From Oscillospiraceae bacterium (GTDB lineage: Bacteria > Bacillota > Clostridia > Oscillospirales > Oscillospiraceae), in assembly GCA_017428565.1 (NCBI GenBank), contig JAFRQP010000097.1:1-64000 (forward strand): a stretch of 64,000 nucleotides of DNA, written 5' to 3'. The translations under genes and the position numbers were made by a program. Shown one piece after another: positions 16,100-26,000 of this stretch. Every line of letters starts with the position of its first letter. Within the stretch, counting starts at the first letter, position 1. The notes under the pieces are model-generated. The model had not been told where the DNA came from, searched no databases, and worked only from the letters and a program-made list of their open reading frames with translations.

Positions 16100-16783
16100 T
16101 TATTTCGGCCGGCGCAGGCCGCGAAGCAGCGTTTTCCGCTCCGGGGAGATGCGATAGCTCTCCACCGCTTTCTGAATGGTCTTGTTGTGGGTCCAGGCAT
16201 CCAGCCGCCCCTCCTGCAGATAAGGAAGGGTGCTCTCCCACTGCTTTGCCAGCGCGGTGGCGAAGTACCAGGCCCGCATCATGTTTACATAATATTCAAC
16301 TGACTCGATTACGGAAACCATTTCCAGGAATTCCGGCAAAAAAGCCTTGTCCAGAAAATGGTTCATCAGCAGCTTGACGCCGAAGCGGACCGTATAGGTC
16401 TCGCCGGAAGCGAGCCAGAGGCGGACCCGCGTCAGCAGGGCCGGCAGCTCTTTTTTCAGGGCCGGGGGATTCATCTGGTCGCAGACGGCCCAGTTGTCCA
16501 CATAGGGCAGAAAGCCTTCCACCGCGGCAAGGCAGGCGTCAAAGTCCCGGATCTGCTCCAGGAGGAAGGCGTGCAGGCAGTTCTCTTCAAAATATGCGTG
16601 GGGCAGTTCGTCCAAGAACGCCCGGGCCAAGTCGCTGCCCCGCAGCTCTCTTGCCAGCTTCCGCAGGGCGGGGGTGCGCACACCCAGAATCGTCTCCGGC
16701 GGGATGTTGGGGATCAGCTTTGCCGCAAAGGCGGCGAAGTCCGGCTCCGCCAGCGCGGCGAGGCGGCTTTGGATCTCTGTCAT
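16100..16783 (-). CDS. AlkD-like DNA alkylation repair protein
   Basis: This 227-residue protein is built of HEAT-like helices typical of AlkD/AlkC DNA glycosylases (ILGVRTPALRKLAREL, then YFEENCLHAFLL, VDNWAVCDQ with the conserved Trp and Asp, and YYVNMMRAWYFATAL). It would remove alkylated bases. The start at 16783 is chosen because GGAGAAGGGG lies 6 bases upstream; a longer frame to 16819 has no start signal. It occupies the slot between uppS and dxr where cdsA sits in most Firmicutes, which is unusual. Confidence 0.88.
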   Translation of the reverse strand: MTEIQSRLAALAEPDFAAFAAKLIPNIPPETILGVRTPALRKLARELRGSDLARAFLDELPHAYFEENCLHAFLLEQIRDFDACLAAVEGFLPYVDNWAVCDQMNPPALKKELPALLTRVRLWLASGETYTVRFGVKLLMNHFLDKAFLPEFLEMVSVIESVEYYVNMMRAWYFATALAKQWESTLPYLQEGRLDAWTHNKTIQKAVESYRISPERKTLLRGLRRPK

Positions 16784-16828
16784 TCTCTTTCCCCTTCTCC
16801 GGTGCAGGCAAGCGGCCAAAGGCCATCC

Positions 16829-17560
16829 CTACTTCACCTTTCCGTAGCGGCGGTCGCGCCGCTGGAATTCGGCGATGGCCTTGTCCAGCTCCTGGGGGCT
16901 GAAATCCGGCCAGAGCACATCGGTGAAATAAAACTCCGCATAGGCGCATTGCCACAGCAGGAAGTTGGAGATCCGCTGCTCCCCGCCGGGGCGGATCAGC
17001 AGGTCCGGGTCGGGGATGCCGGCGGAATAGAGGTAGGCGCCGAACTGCTCCTCGGTGAGCTCCCCCTCCGCCTTGCCCGCGGCCAGATCCGCGGCATAGC
17101 GCCGGGCGGCGTGGACGATCTCGTCCCGCCCGCCGTAGTTCAGGCAGATGTTGGCCTGGAAGCCCTCGTAGCGCTGGGAGATCTCGTCGGTCCTGCGCAC
17201 CAGCTCCCGCTGCTCCTCGGTGAGGGCGGCCAGGTCGCCGAAGATCTTCATGCGGATTTTGTCCCGCTCCATCGTGTCGATGGCCTCCTGCAGATACTTG
17301 TTCAGCAGGCGCATGATGGTCTTGACCTCGCCCTCCGGCCGCTTCCAGTTCTCGGTGGAAAAGGCGTAGACCGTCAGATACTCCACCCCGATATTCTTGC
17401 AATAGGTGGCGATTTTACGGAAGGTCTCCGCCCCCACGGCGTGGCCCGCAGTGCGGGGCAGGCCCCGGCGCTTGGCCCAGCGGCCGTTGCCGTCCAGAAT
17501 AATGGCAATATGCCGGGGGATGTTATCCCCCGGCTGCCTTTCCTTTTTCTCTGCTGCCAT
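16829..17560 (-). CDS. uppS: Isoprenyl transferase (undecaprenyl diphosphate synthase)
   Basis: This 243-residue cis-prenyltransferase has the signature IILDGNGRWAKRRGLPR near residue 20 (catalytic Asp in DGNGRWA), the FSTENWKRP motif (about 69-77) and the C-terminal DLLIRPGGEQRISNFLLWQ. It makes the lipid carrier for cell-wall synthesis. Its ATG overlaps the frr stop by one base (TGATG). Confidence 0.97.
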   Translation of the reverse strand: MAAEKKERQPGDNIPRHIAIILDGNGRWAKRRGLPRTAGHAVGAETFRKIATYCKNIGVEYLTVYAFSTENWKRPEGEVKTIMRLLNKYLQEAIDTMERDKIRMKIFGDLAALTEEQRELVRRTDEISQRYEGFQANICLNYGGRDEIVHAARRYAADLAAGKAEGELTEEQFGAYLYSAGIPDPDLLIRPGGEQRISNFLLWQCAYAEFYFTDVLWPDFSPQELDKAIAEFQRRDRRYGKVK

Positions 17561-18111
17561 CAGATCTCAGTCAGCTCTTTTTCCTTCTTCTCGGCGATCT
17601 TGTCGATCTCCTTGATGAAGTCGTCGGTGAGCTTCTGCAGGTCCTTTTCGGTGATCTTATAGTCGTCCTCGGTGATCTCGGAGGCCTTCTGCAGCTTCTT
17701 GAACTTGTCGATGGCGTCCCGCCGGATGTTGCGGATGGCCACCTTGCTCTCCTCCGCGTACTTCTTGGTCTGCTTGACCAGGTCGCGGCGGCGCTCCTCG
17801 GTCAGCGGCGGGAAGACCAGGCGAATGCAGCGCCCGTCGTTCTGGGGATTGATGCCCAGATCGGAGCAGAGGATCGCCTTCTCGATGCCCTTGAGCAGCT
17901 TGTTGTCCCAGGGCTGGATCAGCAGGGAGCGGGGATCGGGCGTGGCGATGGAGGCCACCTGCTGGATGGGCGTGGGCACGCCGTAGTAGTCCACCTGGAT
18001 CTGGTCCAGGACGGCCGCGTTGGCGCGTCCGGCCCGGATGGTGGCCAGCTGGGTTGTCAGCGCCTCGCAGGTCTTTTTCATTTTGTACTCATAATCTTTG
18101 TAGTCAGACAT
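17560..18111 (-). CDS. frr: Ribosome recycling factor
   Basis: This 183-residue protein has the standard length and sequence of RRF: N-terminal helix MKKTCEALTTQLATIRAGRA, the VDYYGVPTPIQQVASI segment of domain II, and the C-terminal helices rich in Lys/Glu. With EF-G it splits ribosomes after termination. TGAGGAGG precedes the ATG. It lies 41 bases after pyrH in the usual order. Confidence 0.98.
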   Translation of the reverse strand: MSDYKDYEYKMKKTCEALTTQLATIRAGRANAAVLDQIQVDYYGVPTPIQQVASIATPDPRSLLIQPWDNKLLKGIEKAILCSDLGINPQNDGRCIRLVFPPLTEERRRDLVKQTKKYAEESKVAIRNIRRDAIDKFKKLQKASEITEDDYKITEKDLQKLTDDFIKEIDKIAEKKEKELTEI

Positions 18112-18152
18112 GTCAAAAACCTCCTCAATAGTATGGATCGAAAAACTTGTAC

Positions 18153-18863
18153 TTACTTCACCGTAGTTCCGATTTTTTCGCCGCGGAGCACCCGGACGAT
18201 GTTTTCCGGCTCCGCCAGGGCGAAGACGATCACGGGGATGCTGTTGTCCATGGCCATGCTGGTGGCCGTCGAGTCCATCACCGCCAGGCGGCGGGCCAGC
18301 ACCTCGTCATACGTGATCTCGTCAAATTTCACCGCGGCGGGATTCTTGCGGGGATCGTCGTCATACACGCCGTCGATGTTCTTGGCCAGCAGGATGGCGT
18401 CGGCATGGATCTCCGCCGCCCGCAGGGTCGCCGCGGTGTCGGTGGAGAAGAAGGGCATCCCCGTGCCGCAGCCGAAGAGCACCACCTTGCCCTGCTCCAG
18501 ATACTCGATGGCGCGGCGGGTGTCATAGCGCTCGCCCACGCCCTGGATATCCACCGCCGTCATCACCCGGGCCTCACAGCCCAGCTGCTTGAACACATCC
18601 GCCACCGCCAGGCAGTTCATGGCCGTTGCCAGCATGCCCATCCGGTCCGCGCTGACGCGCTCCACCTTCCCGGCGCCGTCCTTGACGCCGCGCCAGAAGT
18701 TGCCGCCGCCGATGACGATGCCGACCTGCACGCCCTCCGCCGCGATTCGCCCGACGGTCTCGCACACGCGGGAAACAAAGGCGAAATCATAGCCGGTCTT
18801 CTTGTCCCCGGCCAGGGCTTCGCCGCTGATCTTGATCAGGATCCGTTTGTAAATGGCCTCCAC
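18153..18863 (-). CDS. pyrH: UMP kinase
   Basis: This 236-residue amino-acid-kinase-fold enzyme phosphorylates UMP. KISGEALAG near the N-terminus, GIVIGGGNFWRG, ADRMGMLATAMN and the C-terminal MDNSIPVIVF are diagnostic. The start is GTG at 18863, supported by AGGAGGAG upstream. The upstream promoter shares its -35 region with the divergent spoIIGA control region. Confidence 0.97.
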   Translation of the reverse strand: MEAIYKRILIKISGEALAGDKKTGYDFAFVSRVCETVGRIAAEGVQVGIVIGGGNFWRGVKDGAGKVERVSADRMGMLATAMNCLAVADVFKQLGCEARVMTAVDIQGVGERYDTRRAIEYLEQGKVVLFGCGTGMPFFSTDTAATLRAAEIHADAILLAKNIDGVYDDDPRKNPAAVKFDEITYDEVLARRLAVMDSTATSMAMDNSIPVIVFALAEPENIVRVLRGEKIGTTVK

Positions 18864-18903
18864 TCGTCCGCTCCTCCTCTTGTGCCCGTTGGATTCCTGA
18901 TTA

Positions 18904-18932
18904 TTTTACCACAGCCTTCCCCTTTTGACAAT
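18904..18932 (-). promoter_or_regulatory. Promoter of pyrH operon
   Basis: On the minus strand TTGTCA (18932-18927) and TAAAAT (18909-18904) are 17 bases apart. The -35 hexamer coincides with the first of two Spo0A-box-like sequences that belong to the divergent spoIIGA promoter. Confidence 0.7.
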
Positions 18933-18972
18933 TCCCAATTGACAAATTCTACAGCCCCCGGCGCGGTATAAT
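18926..18972 (+). promoter_or_regulatory. spoIIGA-sigE promoter with long spacer and 0A-like boxes
   Basis: TTGACA (18940-18945) and TATAAT (18967-18972) are separated by 21 bases, close to the abnormal 22-base spacing known for the Spo0A-activated spoIIG promoter of B. subtilis. Two TTGTCAA-type sequences (minus strand, at 18926-18932 and 18940-18946) are 14 bases apart and differ from the 0A box TGTCGAA mainly at one base. The start codon lies about seven bases after the -10 box. Confidence 0.65.
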
Positions 18973-18978
18973 CCTGCC

Positions 18979-19785
18979 ATGAGGCTTCTGTATCTGGATC
19001 TGGTTTTTCTCGTGAACCTGCTGGCGGATTACCTGCTCTGTCTGGCCAGCGCGCGCCTCTGCGGGCTGCGGCTGAGGCGGCGGCGCTATCTGCTGGCGGG
19101 GTTTTTCGGCGCGGGCTACGCCGTCCTCTGCGCTCTGCCGGGTCTGGGCTTTCTGGCCTCTCCGGCGGGGATTCTGGGAGCCGGGCTGGGACTGGCCGGG
19201 ATCGCCTTTTGGGGCGAGGCGCGGCCCCTGCGCTGCGGGCTGACCCTGCTGCTCCTGGCTCTCGCCCTGGGCGGCGGGCTCTACGCGCTGACGCTCCGGA
19301 GCGGCGGGCGGCCCGTCCTGTCCCTGCGGCTGCTGCTGGGTTCCTTTTTCGTTTTCTACGGGCTTCTCAAGCTGCTCTCCCGCTTCCGCTCCCGCTGGGA
19401 CGGGCGGGATAGGGCGCAGGTGCGGCTGGTCCTGGCCGGCCGCGAGGCAAGCTTCTCCGCTCTGATCGACAGCGGCAACAGTCTGCGGGATCCGGCCACC
19501 GGAGCCGCGGTGCTGATCGTCTCCCCCCGGGCGCTGCGGCCCCTCTTCCCCGGGGCGGAGCCGCTGCTGGAGGAGCTGGGCCCGGTGGAGCTGCTGCAGG
19601 CCCAGGGGCAGATCCCGGCTCTGGCCGGGCGGCTGCGTCTGATCCCCTACCGCAGTCTCAGCGGCGGCGGGCTGCTGCCCCTCTTCCGTCCGGACGCGCT
19701 GTATCTTGATCAGAAAGCGTGTGGGGATTTGCTGGTCGCCCTCTCCCCCGCGGCCCGGGGCGACGGCTTTGAGGCCATTTTGTAG
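18979..19785 (+). CDS. spoIIGA: Sigma-E processing peptidase SpoIIGA
   Basis: This 268-residue protein has about five membrane helices in its first 130 residues and a cytoplasmic aspartic-protease-like domain with the signature [12 protein letters not shown]. During sporulation it removes the pro-sequence of sigma-E in the mother cell. The N-terminus [20 protein letters not shown] aligns with known SpoIIGA starts, so the ATG at 18979 is firm even though no ribosome binding site precedes it; the predicted transcription start is at the ATG, suggesting a leaderless message. sigE follows 40 bases downstream. Confidence 0.93.
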   Translation: MRLLYLDLVFLVNLLADYLLCLASARLCGLRLRRRRYLLAGFFGAGYAVLCALPGLGFLASPAGILGAGLGLAGIAFWGEARPLRCGLTLLLLALALGGGLYALTLRSGGRPVLSLRLLLGSFFVFYGLLKLLSRFRSRWDGRDRAQVRLVLAGREASFSALIDSGNSLRDPATGAAVLIVSPRALRPLFPGAEPLLEELGPVELLQAQGQIPALAGRLRLIPYRSLSGGGLLPLFRPDALYLDQKACGDLLVALSPAARGDGFEAIL

Positions 19786-19825
19786 ACGGAGGGAAGCCCG
19801 GTTTCAGTTCGGAAAGGAGAAATCT

Positions 19826-20548
19826 ATGTTATGTAAACCAGAATCGCTCTCGTTTCGGGAGCGCGTCCTGCAGCTTCTGGGGCTGCAGCCGCCCCCGGTC
19901 TATTACATCGGCGGCAGCGACATCCTGCCCCCGCCCCTGAGCCGGGAGGCGGAGGAGCGGGCCATCGCCGCCCTGGAGCGGGGGGAGGAGGCCGCCCGCA
20001 GCCAGCTTATCGAGCACAACCTGCGTCTGGTGGTCTTTATCGCCAAGCGCTTTGAGAACACCGGCGTGAATCTGGAGGATCTGATCTCCATCGGCACCAT
20101 CGGGCTCATCAAGTCCATCAACACCTTCCAGTCCGGCAAAAACATCAAGCTGGCCACCTACGCCTCCCGCTGCATCGAGAACGAGATCCTGATGCACCTG
20201 CGCAAGATCAGCGCCCAGAAGACGGAGGTCAGCTTCGACGAGCCGCTGAACACCGACTGGGACGGCAACGAGCTGCTGCTCTCGGACATTCTGGGCACCG
20301 ATGTGGACGAGGTCTCCCGCTCGCTGGAGGACGACGCGGAGCGGCAGATGCTGCTGGAGGCGCTGTCCTGTCTCACGGAGCGGGAGCAGCGGATCATCGC
20401 CCTGCGCTTCGGTCTGCCCGGCGGGCGGGCCTACACGCAAAAAGAGGTGGCTGATCTGCTGGGGATCTCCCAGAGCTATATCAGCCGCCTCGAGAAGCGG
20501 ATCCTGGAGCGCCTGCGCAAAGAAATCAGCCGCAGGATGCAGGTATAA
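19826..20548 (+). CDS. sigE: Sporulation sigma factor E (pro-sigma-E)
   Basis: This 240-residue sigma factor has the short N-terminal pro-sequence ending near [15 protein letters not shown], region 2 ([26 protein letters not shown], then [15 protein letters not shown]) and region 4 ([33 protein letters not shown]). It controls early mother-cell genes. GGAAAGGAGA precedes the ATG at 19826. Cleavage by SpoIIGA, encoded just upstream, activates it. It marks the organism as an endospore former. Confidence 0.97.
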   Translation: MLCKPESLSFRERVLQLLGLQPPPVYYIGGSDILPPPLSREAEERAIAALERGEEAARSQLIEHNLRLVVFIAKRFENTGVNLEDLISIGTIGLIKSINTFQSGKNIKLATYASRCIENEILMHLRKISAQKTEVSFDEPLNTDWDGNELLLSDILGTDVDEVSRSLEDDAERQMLLEALSCLTEREQRIIALRFGLPGGRAYTQKEVADLLGISQSYISRLEKRILERLRKEISRRMQV

Positions 20549-20551
20549 AGC

Positions 20552-20645
20552 AAGTGAAGAACGAAAAGTGAAAAGTGAAGGGAGAAAAGAGAACCGGTTT
20601 TTCTCCCCTTCTCTTTTCACTCTTCACTCTTCACTTTTCACTTTT
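20552..20645. repeat. Inverted GTGAAAAG-type repeat pair, terminator-like
   Basis: A GTGAAAAGTGAAG arm (20552-20592) faces its inverted partner (20605-20645) over a short centre with GGAGAAA and TTTCTCC. It sits between convergent sigE and the MATE gene. The TGA stop of the MATE gene (20633-20631) lies inside the right arm. The same arms enclose the four-helix-bundle gene at 53799-54167. Confidence 0.8.
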
Positions 20646-22025
20646 TCCCACCAGGTTGACCACCCATTTGCGCTGGCGGACCATGAAGAAACCGATGGCG
20701 CACTTGATCAGATTCAGCAGCTCCACGATGGCGTACATGGGCACGATGGGCATGCCGGTATAGTGGGAGAGCACAAAGGCCACCGGGATGCTCATGACCC
20801 AGACGAACAGACTGTCGAACACAAAGGTGATGAGGGTCTTGCCGCCGGAGCGGAGGGTGAAGTAGCAGCTGTTGGTGTAGGAAAACAGGGGCATCATGGC
20901 CGCATAGATCAGCAGCAGCTTCACCGCCAGGGCCTTCACCGCGTCGGTGGTGTTGTAGAGCCGGGGGATCAGCGGCGCAACCAGCGCCATCAAAAGGCCG
21001 ACGGCCACGCTGAGCGCAAGGGAGAATGCGATGAGCTTCCGGTCCTCGTCCACCGCCCGTTCCAGCTCGCCCGCGCCCAGCAGCTGGCCGATCATGATGG
21101 AGATGGCGTTGCCGGTGGCGATGAAGGCGCAGAAGAAGAGGTTGCCCACAGTGCTGGAGATGTTGAAGGCGGAAACCACCTCCAGCCCCCGCAGGGAGTA
21201 GCACTGGTTCAGCATGGTCATGCCGCCGGACCAGAGCAACTCGTTCAAAAGCAGCGGCGTGCCCAGCACCAGGATCTGCTTCAAAAGCCCCCTCGGCACC
21301 CGCAGGCTGCGGTACAACCCCCGCACAAAGGGCATACGCTGCCGGTGCCGATGGGTCCAGATCACCACGACGCCGCACTCCACGAAGCGGGAGAGCACCG
21401 TGGCCAGGGCCGCGCCCACCACGCCAAGGGCCGGGACGCCCAGCTTGCCGAAGATCAGGATGTAGTTGAAGACCAGGTTCACCAGCACGGCGGCGATGCC
21501 CGCCCGCATGGGGAGGACGGTTTCCCCCGTCTCCCGCAGGGTGCTGGAATAGGTCTGGGTCAGGGCGAAGGGGGCGATCTGCACCAGCATCACCGCAAGA
21601 TAGGCCTTGCCGTAGCGCAGGGTCGCCGCCAGGTTCAGATCCTCCTCCCCCGGGTGGAGGAAGAGGGAGATCAGCCGCTCCCCGAAGCAGAGGAAGACGA
21701 CGAGGCCCAGCGCCACAGCCGCCAGGGCGAAGCAGAGCTTCGCCCGGACCGTGCTGCGAAGGCCCTCCTCGTCGCCCTTGCCGTAAAACTGGGCTGTGAA
21801 GATGCCCACGCCGGCAAGACCGCCGAAGAGGAAAAGGTTCAGCACGAAGAGAAGCTGGTTGACGATGGCCACGCCGGACATGGGCTCCGTGCCCACCTGG
21901 CCCACCATCACGTTATCCAGAAGGCTGACAAAATTGGTGATGAGATTCTGCACCAGCATCGGGACCATCACCGCAGACAGGCGGCTGTAAAAGGCCCGAT
22001 CCCCTATATACTTGCGAAGGCTCAT
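20631..22025 (-). CDS. MATE family efflux transporter
   Basis: This 464-residue membrane protein has about 12 helices in two related halves and typical MATE segments (VPMLVQNLITNFVSLLDNVM, AAVLVNLVFNYILIFG, NQCYSLRGLEVVSAFNIS). It would export drugs or metabolites using an ion gradient. The start at 22025 follows GAGGTG; the open frame continues upstream without start signals. The last residues S-E-K and the stop are encoded by a GTGAAAAG repeat arm, so the original C-terminus may have been altered by repeat insertion. Confidence 0.92.
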   Translation of the reverse strand: MSLRKYIGDRAFYSRLSAVMVPMLVQNLITNFVSLLDNVMVGQVGTEPMSGVAIVNQLLFVLNLFLFGGLAGVGIFTAQFYGKGDEEGLRSTVRAKLCFALAAVALGLVVFLCFGERLISLFLHPGEEDLNLAATLRYGKAYLAVMLVQIAPFALTQTYSSTLRETGETVLPMRAGIAAVLVNLVFNYILIFGKLGVPALGVVGAALATVLSRFVECGVVVIWTHRHRQRMPFVRGLYRSLRVPRGLLKQILVLGTPLLLNELLWSGGMTMLNQCYSLRGLEVVSAFNISSTVGNLFFCAFIATGNAISIMIGQLLGAGELERAVDEDRKLIAFSLALSVAVGLLMALVAPLIPRLYNTTDAVKALAVKLLLIYAAMMPLFSYTNSCYFTLRSGGKTLITFVFDSLFVWVMSIPVAFVLSHYTGMPIVPMYAIVELLNLIKCAIGFFMVRQRKWVVNLVGKSEK

Positions 22026-22123
22026 ACAGCACCTCGGCAAAAACAAATGTGCGGCTATTGTATCGAAAATCACAGGAAAAAGCAAGCCCCGGGCGCCGGT
22101 TTCCCGGCGCTCGGGGCAGGGTT

Positions 22124-22876
22124 TCAGAGATAGGAGTCGCCGCGGGCGGTGTGCCGGACCAGGCGGAGGGAGGCCAGGAACAGCAGCAGCACAAAGCCCA
22201 GGAACAGCCAGCCCATGTTTTCCGCCGGGAAGGCCGCGATGAAGTCGTACAGGCCGTGGAGCAGGGCCGGCACCAGGAAGGCCATCCAGCGGGCCAGGCA
22301 GCTGCGCTGCTTCTTTCCCCGCTGCTGCCAGCGCTTGGCGGCGCCGTACCAGGCGCCCATGAACACGCCGAAGCAGGCGTGGCCGGGCACCGCCGTCACC
22401 GCCCGGGCCATGGCCGTGAGGAAGCCGAAGCGCAGCACATACTGGATATTCTCCCACAGGGCGAAGCCCAGAGACAGAAAGACCGCGTACACCACCCCGT
22501 CGAAGGAGCAGTTGAAGTTGGGCGAGCGCCAGGTGCGCAGCCGCAGCAGCAGGTATTTGATCCCCTCCTCCGAGGCGGCGACCACCACAAAAAAGAACAG
22601 AAAATAATAGAGACCCAGCGAGGGCTCCAGCCGGAGGCCGAAAGCCTTCCGGCCCTTGTCCCAGAGCTCGGCGGCCCCGGCGCTCATGAACAGCCGGTTC
22701 AGCAGCCAGACCCCGCCCCGCTCCGCCAGGGTGGCCAGCTCCGTGGCAATAATGCCGCAGAGCACCAGACCCAGCAGCATGGACAGCGGCTCTTTCTCCA
22801 GCCGGTCGGAGCGATAGGTTTGTATCAAAAGAAACAGCGCCGGGATCACGGCGGCTGCGATCAGGATCAGACGCAT
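22124..22876 (-). CDS. PrsW-like intramembrane metalloprotease
   Basis: This 250-residue protein has about seven membrane helices and the PrsW family motifs: EExxK in ASEEGIKYLLL, a FALWENIQY segment, and histidines in VPGHACFG and ALLHGLYD. PrsW proteases cleave anti-sigma factors, so an ECF sigma system may be its target. AAAGGAG lies just before the ATG at 22876. It has its own promoter and is separate from the MATE gene 98 bases downstream. Confidence 0.88.
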   Translation of the reverse strand: MRLILIAAAVIPALFLLIQTYRSDRLEKEPLSMLLGLVLCGIIATELATLAERGGVWLLNRLFMSAGAAELWDKGRKAFGLRLEPSLGLYYFLFFFVVVAASEEGIKYLLLRLRTWRSPNFNCSFDGVVYAVFLSLGFALWENIQYVLRFGFLTAMARAVTAVPGHACFGVFMGAWYGAAKRWQQRGKKQRSCLARWMAFLVPALLHGLYDFIAAFPAENMGWLFLGFVLLLFLASLRLVRHTARGDSYL

Positions 22877-22921
22877 GGAGGGCTCCTTTCGACGGGACCG
22901 GAGGGTCTTGTTCACCGCCCT

Positions 22922-22950
22922 ATTGTATTGCCTCCGCCGGGGCTTGTCAA
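22922..22950 (-). promoter_or_regulatory. Promoter of the PrsW-like gene
   Basis: On the minus strand TTGACA (22950-22945) and TACAAT (22927-22922) are 17 bases apart. Confidence 0.75.
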
Positions 22951-22964
22951 TTCCGCAGATGAAG

Positions 22965-22996
22965 AAAACCTCCGGGAGTTTCCTCCCGGAGGTTTT
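22965..22996 (-). terminator. Terminator of the giant secreted-protein gene
   Basis: AAAACCTCCGGGAG pairs with CTCCCGGAGGTTTT over a four-base loop, 37 bases after the giant gene's stop codon. On the minus strand a T-rich tail follows. Confidence 0.85.
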
Positions 22997-23033
22997 GGGG
23001 GTTATGCGTTTCGGGGCTTCGGAAGGCCTCGGC

Positions 23034-26000
23034 TCAGCCGAAGTATTCGTTTGCCGCCTGGTTGTAGAGATACAGGGCCTTCAGCAGATCCTTCAGCGTC
23101 TCAGTGGCATTGTCGCTGTTCAGCACCTTGCAGACATAGCTCATGGCGCTGTAGTCCAGGCTGATCACCACGCCGTTGGTCTTGGAGGAGACCTCCAGGT
23201 GGAAGCTCTTGTCCAAATCCTTGGCGGCGATGTTGCTGATCTCCACGTAGTAGTAGCTGCCCTTCTTCACAGGCGTCACGGTCTTGCCGTCGACCTTGAA
23301 GGTGAACTGGCTGATGCTGCCGGTGACCGTGAAGTAGTGGCGGATGGTGGTGTTCTCCTCCAGCAGGAGGCTGGAGCCGTAGTAGCTGATGCCGGAGCCC
23401 TCCGCGGCGTCCAGAACCATCGCAAACTCGCTGACGTTCTCGGCGGTGACGGAGTCCAGATCGCCCACGAGCTCGGCGCGGGTGTCAACCTTGTAGTTGA
23501 ACTGGGCCTGAGCCAGGCTGCCCACGTCGGAGAGGGTGTTCATGAGATTCAGCAGCTTCTCATCGCTGACGTTCTCACGGACGTACTCGATGTAGGCCTG
23601 GGCGCTGAAGACATAGCCGGTCTCGGTCAGATCCTCACCCTTCAGGTTCAGCAGACGGACCGCCTCGCCCTCGCCGGTATAGACGCGCAGCACGCGCTCC
23701 TCGGTGAGCTGGGTGAACTTCAGATTAGTGGAGAAGCGGTACAGGGTCTTGCCGTTCAGCTGCGTGGTCTTGGCCTTGCTGATCAGATAGGAGGTGCCGT
23801 CGATGGTGACATAGGCGGCCTCGTCTTCCAGGAGCGTCTCAGGCAGCTCGAGGTAGATGTTCATCGAGATCTTGCCATTCAGGCTCAGGCTGCGGCCGGA
23901 CACCACCGCCACATCGCCGATTTCGGCGGCGGTGCAGACGATGTCGGCACGGTTGCGGATACGGATGCGCGGGAAGTACTCGGTATCCTTCCAGGTGTCG
24001 TCGTAGGAGCTGATACCGGTGGCGGAGACCCAGCAGCCCAGCGTCAGATTCTGCACGTCCTCGGCGGTGGTGATGTAACCATCGATGAACACGCGGGCCA
24101 GGTCGCCGTCGGGATCGCGGACCATAATGGTCTGGATCAGGCCGTTCTCGTACTCAAAGCTTTCCACATAACCGTGCAGGGTGACCAGGCTGCCCAGCAC
24201 GCTCAGATCGTTGATCTGGGCGGCGGTGACCTCGATGGGCTCCACAGGCTCGGTCTCGCCGATGATCTCGATGCTCATGACCTGCAGCTCCATCTCGGCC
24301 TGATAGAAGTCGGTGTAGCCGGTGATCCGAACCACATCGCCGATCTTATAGTTGCCGGAGACGGGGAAGCAGCAGATGCCGGCAGTGTCGTCCTGCACGT
24401 AGATGCAGTCGAAGAAAGCGGTATCCTTGTCATAGCCGGAGGCGTTGGAGGTGACCACGCCCTCGATGGTGTAGACCAGGCCGATCTCGGTCTGGGCCTG
24501 GACCTCGGCGATCGGGGTGATCTTGAGCTCGTTGAAGCCCTTGACCAGGTTCTCGCAGATCTTGTAGTTGGCGTAGTTCTTCTGGTTGTCCGCGTCGGTG
24601 GAGCCGCTGGAAACAGCCGCCTGCACCTCGAAGTTGGACATGAAGGCCGCGCCGGCTACGATGACGAGGCCCTTGCCCTCCATCTGCTCGCTGGCCATCA
24701 CCACGACACGATTGCCGTCGCCGTAGGGGTAGACCAGCTGGTTGCGGCCGTCGCTGTCGCAGTCCTGGGTGTAGGTGGTCGCGTGACCGTAGACGATGGG
24801 CGTCACGGTGGCGGGCACGCCCTCGCCCTCGAAGAAGACGGAGCAGCCGCCGTAGTTGGAGTAGACCTCGCTGTACTCGCGGTCATTGGGATTCTCGGGA
24901 TCGACGATGACGCCGTCCATCAGGTAGCTGTCGAAGTTGAAGGCGTCAAAGTACAGGCGCTGGGACTGGCCGCCGTTGAGCTCGTCGTCCATGACCTCGT
25001 CGTCGCCCAGACGGATGCTGGAGCCGAGAGCCGCCAGCAGTTCGTTCTGGGTCTCAGCCATGTGCTTGGTGCCGGCGGGCAGGCTGTAGTTCTCGTAGTT
25101 GTCGCCCCAGCCGCAGACGATCACCTGACCGCCGGCCTGGTTGAAGGCGGCGATGGCGGCAAGCTCCTCCTCGGAGTAGACCTTCGGGTCAGACTGTGCG
25201 GCGGCAAGACGGCGGGAAGGAGCGGTGAAGATGATGGCCACATACTTCTCGTTGGAGCAGGCGGCAATCAGTTCCTCAGAGGTCTTCAGCTCCACGGTGC
25301 GCACGCCGTAGCCGGCAGCCAGCGCGCCGAAGTTGCCCATGCTGTCCTTGTAGTTGCCGGCGACATACTCGTTGTAGTGAGAGGCGTCGATACCGATGTA
25401 GACCAGGGACTCGGCGTCCTTGACCTCCAGCTCGATGTCCTTGGAGAAGGTGTACTCCACGCCGTCCAGCTCAACCACGGCCGTCACGGTGATGGTCATG
25501 ATCTTGGCCTTGTCGGGGGTGTACTTGAACTCCGCGGTGCTGGTGGAGCTGGCGGGGATCTGGCCGGCGGCGGTGTCGGTGCCCAGCACCATGCTGCCGT
25601 TGGTGGTGTAGGTGATGGACTTGATGGTGGCGGGCATGCTCTCGCTGTTGTAGAAGGTGGTGGTCAGAGTGAACTCCTCACCGGTGACGGGGGTGGAAGC
25701 GCTGCACTCCACAGAGGAGATGCCGAGCTTCAGACTCTCGCCCACCCAGACAGGCGCGGTAACGGCCAGGTCGCCGTCCTTCTGGGTCACGCGGACGAAG
25801 TAGTAGCTGTAGGTGGGAGCCAGGGTGACCTCCAGCTGACCGGAGGCAAGCTCGTTGGCATCGTTCCAGGTGTAGGCCACGGCGCCGGAGTTGGCAACCA
25901 GCTCCACCTTGGAGATGCTGTCGCTGCTGTCGGGATCGTACAAGGTGACGACGAAGTTCAGCTCCTCGGGGACCTCGGTGAAGATGGTGCCCAGAGGCTC

